64,000 nucleotides of DNA from Manihot esculenta. Taxonomy: Eukaryota; Streptophyta; Magnoliopsida; Malpighiales; Euphorbiaceae. Below are positions 46,401 through 54,775 of this stretch, in pieces. Each line of letters starts with the position of its first letter. Positions within the stretch are counted from its first letter, which is position 1. The notes under the pieces were generated by a model, which saw only the letters and a program-made list of their open reading frames with translations, was not told the origin of the DNA and made no database searches. A program made the translations under genes and the position numbers. The stretch covers positions 17,732,263 to 17,796,262 of the forward strand of contig NC_035169.2 of assembly GCF_001659605.2 (NCBI RefSeq), written 5' to 3'.

Positions 46401-49400
46401 TGCAGCCATACAGACAGACTTCTTCAAGCAAGCTGCAAGGTATTATGGGCCATATCAGATAATAGAGAAATAAGTAATAGCCTATAAGCTCCAACTGCCA
46501 GTAGATACAAACAATTCATCCTGTTTTTCATTTTTCATAATTGAAGAAGAAGATAGGGAAGGGAACGACAGTAGAACAAGATTTGCCTTCTCCCAAGGAT
46601 GATGAGGTCCTCATACAACCAATACGAACAGAACAATATTGAGGGATGGCCAAAGAGTTTTACAAGGGCTCATTCTGTAGGCCACCTTACCTCTAGAAGA
46701 AGCTACGAGGGAATTTAAGTCCTTCATCTTGACTCAGTTTCCTGATTTTCAATCTTCTTAGTGACAAGAAGATCCTCGAGAGGAGGGTATCATCACATAT
46801 TTTAGAAGAAAGAAGAAGAATAATGAGAGGAAAGAATAGAGGAAAACATTTACAGGTCAGCTATTCTGTTAAGAGGCAGTTATAAGTTATAACTACCTCC
46901 TGAGTATAAATAAGAGCTGAGAAGGATCCAGCTGGCATTGAACAAGAATCAATAAAGAAATCTTCCCCCTCTCTCTCTCTCTCTCAAATTCTATTCTCCT
47001 CTCACCTCCATTCTATTCTTTTCTCATCTACTCTCTTCTCATCTCCTTTCTCTGTTACAATGGTTGTCTCAACACAAGCATAATGATAAATGGAAGACAT
47101 TGATGATTATTTACTGTCTTGAAATCCCTGTAACACAATTTTGCAGGTTCAATTTAACATTACAAATGCAAAAATACCATCCCACATTCCAGAAAATAAT
47201 CAAGAACCTCAAAGGGCAAAATTCATAAAAACATAAAACTGGGAGTTGAACTAGCCAATTTTTTAAAAGCTTCATAGGTTCTCTCATTAATTTTAAGTGT
47301 TAACATTTTCTACTATTCTTATACAACATGTACTCAAGGGTAAAGAGTTGGTGTTAAATAACATGCAAAGCTTTCACTGATAGAAGAAACACAAATAATG
47401 GTATGTATACCTTGCTGGAACAATATCAGGAATCGAAACAGGACGAAGCTGGTCACTGTCTGAAAGTGAATTGCAATTGCTGTGGATCCAAGGATGTATA
47501 GTCCACTCTCCAGCAGCCCGAGTGCTAATAACACAAAGCACCCATTGTAAGAGAGAGGTTAACTCTTTCACAGATCAACTTTAAAAAAATGCATAAACAA
47601 AGCATTATCACAGAACAATAGTTAAGAAATTCTTACTGATTAAGAATAAAACTTGAGCATATCATCATATAGTATGAAAATTCATTTCCCTGGCTTACAA
47701 AACCTGTTTCGTGATAGAAGAAAAATTAAGAGCAGAATGAAATTGAATCAAGTAGATTTGTGACTAATTTAGCATCTACGACATACCCAAACCGGAGATC
47801 TCCAAGGCCAACCGCCCAAGACCAGCACCAGGAACTAAACACATAGGAGGACTGTTGAATAGAATTTACAGTTAAGACAGTAGAATAATAGATTAACAAT
47901 ACAGATGAAGAAATGAATCAGAAGTCTTGACACGTTACACTTGTCCAGAGAAGAAGCTATCCTAAAATAAGAAACAGAAAAAAATAAAAATCATGTACCT
48001 ATCCTTGCTGCGGTTAGGAAATAAAGAATCAAGCTCATCAAGAATAGGCTTGTAGCACTGATCACGTTCTTTTTGTCCCTAGACCAATTCATAATAATAG
48101 GCACAAATAAATCTCAGATATCACAAACAACATAATAGAGAACTAGCAGATGTGAAGCATCATTACCTCATTTGCCCAGTCTCTTACTATATTCCTTATT
48201 ATACATCGGACCTGTAAAGGAAAAATTAACTCATACTTGTATATATTACAGAGAATTCATGCAATGGTTGGCATCTTTCAGAAAAGAAGGGGACCGAGGA
48301 ATGGGGGGAAGGAGAGGTAGACAAACAGTGATATTTGTATCAATTATACTGGCCCAATAGATGGGAAGTTCTTTTACCATATATACTTAAAAGCACTGAT
48401 TGCAGGGGCACACAAGAATGGACAAATAAGAAGCATGGTAAAATAATTATGTGAGCAATAAGGGACCCATGACTAAACTGTTCAAAATTTTCAATCCAAA
48501 ATTATGTAAAATCCCATTTACTACTAAATTCTATAAATTTAAACTATTTATGCATACAAGTTAGTATAATCAACATTTTCATGTAGTTTGTCACTTTTTC
48601 TCTTTTATAAAGATTACAGTAACCAAGACTCATCCAATGAAAGCCAATTGAATCAGGTGATCACCAATTCTAGCACAGTATGTTAATAGTAATGAGTTCA
48701 GGCTATTCATTCTTTATGCATACAAGTTAGTATAATCAACACTTTCATGTAGTTTGTCACTTTTTCTCTTTTATAAAGATTACAGTAACCAAGACTCATC
48801 CAATGAAAGCCAATTGAATCAGGTGATCACCAATTCTAGCACAGTATGTTAATAGTAATGAGTTCAGGCTATTCATTCTTTGGTGGCTAAATTGTGAAGC
48901 TGTTGATTTTGTGAACTTTTTCACTTGAGATGTAAGGGATTTGCAATTGCTGGCTATCAGTTTTGAACAATACATTGTAATGCAAATTTAGAAAGATTAA
49001 ACATTTACCAGAATAGTTTTCATTATAAATTAAAGAAAGCTTGTACAGATTAATTTGTACATAAGAAATTTTCATGAGTATCTTATATAAGCTAATATGA
49101 GAAGATTCTAGAGACTTCCACAGCGAATAAATTTTATATATAGGTACATAGAATTCATATATGCACACGAATATCATATATGTATAACAATATTTAAATT
49201 ACTATTATCTTTTTGTTCACAGCACTGACAGATTTTCATACTTCACCACTTCATACTTGACACTTGCATATTAAAAAGTGGAGATGAAATCTGGATGTTC
49301 AATATACCTTTAATCTTAATTTCATTTCATCATGTCTTATCTGATTTCATAATCTGAATGAACATATCAAGTTTAACATATAGGTTGAATGTTCTGACTC

Positions 49401-52400
49401 CCTTTTTCTAGTTTACATTACACCATAAATATCGAGTAGAGTTCAAAAGAAAACAAAACCTACATTAATGATGATGCAATATAAAATAGTTATTTTAACA
49501 TTTAAACTTGACTTTTAAACTCATCATTAATAAAAAAAAAAAATTCTTTACATAGTTGTAGTTGCTGTTTGTTTATTTTACTTGATAAGTATTTTATTTT
49601 CATACAAATTCCTATTCTTGGAAAATGATAACATTATCATATTTCTGAATATAAAAAGTGATGCATGATACAACTTTTTGTACAAAGATACTTATTTCGA
49701 GAACAACAAAGTGATAATTGTTCAATACAATTATATAATTCATTTAATTTGTTATTTTCTCAGTTTTTTTTCTTTTTTTCCACTTGTGAAACCTTTATAG
49801 ATTATTTTTCTTCATAGTTTTTGACTTGTTCAATTAAGACCATCATCAATATTAATTTCCTAACTTTTTTCCATTAGTAAATTAATCTCTTATAACTATT
49901 TGAGCTAGCTGTATACTCAAAATAACTATTCATATTATACCATAAACTTCATTCATCTCACATATTTGATTTGTGCTTTATGTTTTCGTTATAAAATTTC
50001 ATGACACTACAATTGATAATTCTACTAGTAATATATCTGCATTCATTATTATACTGTAATTGCAAAAAGTATTTTATTATAAAATAAAAATTTATACATT
50101 AATGAGTTATAAAGTCACAAAAAATCACGTGCAAGATATGATATGAAAGCTAGCATATCCAAAAGCTTGCAACTCCACGTCTGTGGTACTTTTTGCTTCT
50201 ACAGTTTGAAACTTGAACTAAAACTCCTAATTGTGTTTACGTAGTGTTTTTGACTAATTAACAAGTCAGGATCTCTTTTTCTCTTCCTGGGACAAGTAAA
50301 GTTCATAAAAAGCCTAAATTTTGATATCAACTTATTATCCTTGCACATGTAACAGGAACATGGTACAGGAACATGGTACATCAGTTAACATGATAAAGGG
50401 ATGAGGGTCAGATGTATCATAATTATGATGGTGAAATATTATGAGTGGGGACAGAAGTAGCGTACAGAAATGCAGTAATATTAAGAGTAATGCAGCAAAG
50501 AAATGTTGGGTTTAAGGCTCAGTTGAGTTGACGCCTCGACAGCTTCATTAGCAGATGAAATTAATTGCAACGCATTAGTATTATTTGCTAAATATTTTCA
50601 TAAGTTACATGCACATCTCTCCCCTTTGCTTGTCAATGTTTCTGAACCCAAATTTGCAAGTATGGTACCACAACAGAATAACATCTAACTGGGTAGCCAT
50701 GTCAATATATGTGATGCAGGTAAAAATAACTCCAAATTAAGAGTAGCAAATTATAAAGATTTATTCATTATTGCACCAAATAACAAGTATAAGAGGAGAG
50801 CTTGTAAAATTAGTTTCAATGACAAGATAAACAATATAGTGATATACCTTATCAACATCAACCAAGGGAACATTAAACTGGAGTGATGGATCCAACCAAT
50901 CATGATGTGACAAAGCATCCTGAATGTACATGGTAGCATGTGGAAGAATTATTTAAATACATAAACTGCAAGGCAATGCACCATAATTTTGGTAATTTCA
51001 TAAACAAAATTGAGAATGAAGATAAAACTCAATATTCACCCATATTTGAAAACCTAATAATCATAGTCAAGCAAACAAGGGAAAAAACCGAGTATTTTGC
51101 AGTTGAAATTCTTTACAAATTAGATCCACTTACAAACTGGAAACACCTTAGAAGTAAATAGACACAAGTAATTTTCAGACCAAGACAGACAGTAGCTTAA
51201 ACCTACCAGGCTACCACCCTCCACTTATATTTTCAACTTCTCACATTAGTATCCCAATAAAAAATACCCATAAGATATTCATAATAATATCTCTTCTCCC
51301 ACATCTTAGGGGAGAGAGAGAAGAGAGAGAATAGTATCAATGAAAATGGCATTTTTTTAAAAGTTCTTTCTTTTACATCGTAGCACTGCCACACATCCGT
51401 TTTAATGAACAAATAAATGGAAAATAGCTTGAGGGTGCTCTATATGACATTTTCAAAGAGGAGGAACTTAAATAACAGTTTTAAAGATGATGGGCTTTTA
51501 TGGAATGGTTCTTAAAGATAAGCATGTTTGTGGTAACAAATTGAAGATGAGAAATTGAACTGTAACAACCACCAAAGTTGAAGGACGACTGGTATAAATT
51601 ACCCAGCAACGTTAACATGAGATACAGGCAAGTTATTAATACTCAGAATGCATAATGGGTCATTTCCACTAACAACTAACACTATTCATGATTTCCAATC
51701 CACTCTTGCTGGGAATTTGTAAGTATCCTTAACCCTCAGCAATGACATCTTTCATCTTCCAAATAATATAGAACCCGAGAATCATTGATTTTATAGTTTG
51801 TTCATCATTGTCATCATTTAGTAGGGAAAGAAAGAGATTAATGTCAAATTTAAAATACAGAAATGCAGGTCTGATGATCCATTGCAACACTTGTTAACCT
51901 ACATTGATATCAACTACAACATTTACTAACCATTAACTAATTTTCCACTCATAACACTTAATATTTTCATTTCAACGAAATAAAAAGATGCAATAAATTA
52001 AAGAACATTACATTTCCATTGGAGTCAGAGTGATATTTTTCAGCAAGTTCAACTGTTGTTTGACTATTTTGCAAGCTTCCTCGATCGCTCCCAGTAGCAG
52101 GCTCACAGCAGCCTTCAATTTGCACCTCCTGTTGTTATCTACAGAAGTCAAACTTCTAAATGAAAAGGACATAAAAGGAATCAACCAGACATTACAGTTT
52201 CAGCAGTCATCTTGCAATATTCTACATCACTATCTCAGAGACCTCATCAGTTGTCACCCCATCTGGTGACCTGCACATTGTGTTGTTTCCTTGACCACAA
52301 CAGGCTCCACCAGGTTTGGAACAATGCATTCCAGTAGCTGAGGTAGACTGACTGGAGCAGCAATTCCCCTCACTGAATAGATTATCATGCAGGGCATGTT

Positions 52401-54704
52401 CAAGGTGCGAGTCCTCACAACCATCCATGTCTTGGCTCATATCCAAGGGAGGTTCAAATGCCTAAATAGCATTAGCCAACTGGAATGTTTAAAGACATAA
52501 TACTTGAAAAAAGGAAAAGGAGGGGAACAGCATAGAAGAGACGATTGCCCAAGGAGAAATGAAACTCAAACTCACCTGAAGCATGTTATATATGAAGTAA
52601 GCATTCATAGAAATACACCTGCAGAAATAAAAGCATAAATATAATTCAATAGTGGTAACCAATATTTCATTCTTCATGCATGTTGTAAAGCTTCATTTAA
52701 AAAGAAAGCACTATAGCACTACAGGGGAGAGAAATTTCAGAGCAAAAAGGTAGCAAATGCCAAATACTCAGTTCCAGGTGGAAAGTGGGGGACAACCCTA
52801 ATTTATATATTAAATAAGATAGGCTGTCCGATAACAACCCCAAGAGAGAGTGAGGAGGAAGGGAAAAGGGGGACCAGTAAGTAACCCTGTTCTCTAAATA
52901 TCAGGACACAATAAATAAGGCATAAGTTTACATTGAAGTCCTTTAGCCTCATATTAAATAAAAAGCACTTTGCTACCATGCCTTTCACTATCCACACCAG
53001 TCTAAAGATATAAAAATAAACTCCCACATTTTGCACCCAATTTCCAAGCTTCATCAAAGTAAAACTTGAAAAGAATATTAATACTCGTTATAAAAACCAT
53101 GAATTTGGAAGACGAATCATGAATACTAACTTAACATCATCTAATTTCCAGGCATGAACCAAAAGTAAATAATTAATAATCCACCAAACTTTGGCTTATT
53201 TCGATTATATCTTCCTAGAAATTCTAAGTATGCTAAAATTTTAAATAAGATAAGTTGAGTGAGAACCTATACAGGGGAAAGGAGGTAGATTTTCACATAA
53301 ATAGGAACTTTACTTGATAATTTTCCAAGTACACCAGTTTTCCAATACATACCAATGTTGTCAAAAAAGAATTGGAAAACCGAAAGTTGTTTTCTATCAT
53401 TCTTTTTCTACCATACTACTTCTCTTACATATTACAAGTACCATCGCCGAGCAAACCAGAGGAACCACATTATGTTGTAATTCCATGCCTAAAGCTAAGT
53501 TAAGAAATAAGAAGCAAATGCAAAAAACAGCACAAATGAAAAAATTTTAGCTTCCAACATAAATAAAATTGAAATGGAAAAGAAAAGTGAAAATCTAAAC
53601 AGAGAAGCAGGCTATGTGCCTCAAGTAATAATACCTTTTAGCTATTATTAACAAATGAAGCAAGTGGACCAAATTGACGCAAGCCAAATTGCGCCTCAAC
53701 TCAAGTAAAAATCTACCTTTGTGCAAAACCCAACTAGTTTATATATGTAATGAATTGGGGTTTCAACTCTTGATGGGACAATAAAATACATATCTACACT
53801 CCCTTATTTTAGGTTACACTTTTTTCCTTTATGTATACTGTGTGTGGTTTAACTCAGGTCAATTTGGACCATTTTCAATTGGTATTGTCAAGTTGATGTC
53901 CAAACTTCTGCTTCCTATAAACTATTAATTTGCACAAGTTCACTAAATCAGACCATGCACACTCGCGGTCCAAAATATCGTAACTATCCAACTAAACGAA
54001 CTAAGAGAAGGGAATATTACCTTCTTAGTCTTTGAAACTTCAAAGGATAGTGGGATAGTAAAGCCTGAAAAACATAGCAAATGAATTAACCACAAATAGA
54101 CACAAAGGAAAGAAACTTTTTTTTTTGAAAACCAAAGGAACTTAGAGAGTAGAAATTAAATACTTCAGGGGAAAAAAGAAAATATTCATTCCCACACACC
54201 AAAATGTTGTAAGGCTGCCAGTAGTGCATTGTCACACATGGCAATTATAAAACATCAAAACAACAGACAGGATGCAAAAGTGAATAATGGTCCGTATATT
54301 ATTCTTACCTTTCAAGCAATTTTGTCTTAGAGAAAACAAGAAGGATCCATTTGCTTATAACCCACAAAGCATTTACTGCAGTTCTACCAACATGAATCAT
54401 GTAATAAATATGAAATGATCTGTTAACTGCTAAGGAAAAGTAGAAAACTTTTTTCTGCAAACTATCCATTCTCTTGAAATCAATCATTAATAAATTATGA
54501 ATATTAATACATGTATTACTTCACAAATAATGGCATACAAGTTTTGGGTTACAAATTATGGGTATACCTTTTTACAATAATTATTAGAAAAGTGTTTTGC
54601 AAAAGCTGTTTAATCAAGTGGTGGTGAAAGAAATACTCAAATGTACATATTATTTGTAATCATGTGCCTCATTTGAAATGTTACTATGTAAAGCCACTTG
54701 ATAC

Positions 54705-54775
<71 letters not shown>

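Larger units (their letters stand above)
43540..47058 (+). mobile_element. Reina-like chromovirus remnant in intron 12
   Basis: Plus-strand frames, many broken, show a retroviral-type protease ([27 protein letters not shown]), RT fragments ([15 protein letters not shown], then a deletion, then [14 protein letters not shown] text), RNase H ([20 protein letters not shown]), integrase ([32 protein letters not shown]) and a chromodomain-like tail near 46650-46750. A probable 3' LTR follows at 46785-47058, with a CTCT tract. The 5' LTR and gag are missing. Confidence 0.78.

Noticed and set aside
47374..47571. 65-codon minus-strand frame as a separate small gene
   Set aside because: It contains exon 12 of the methyltransferase read through its intron borders, not a gene of its own.
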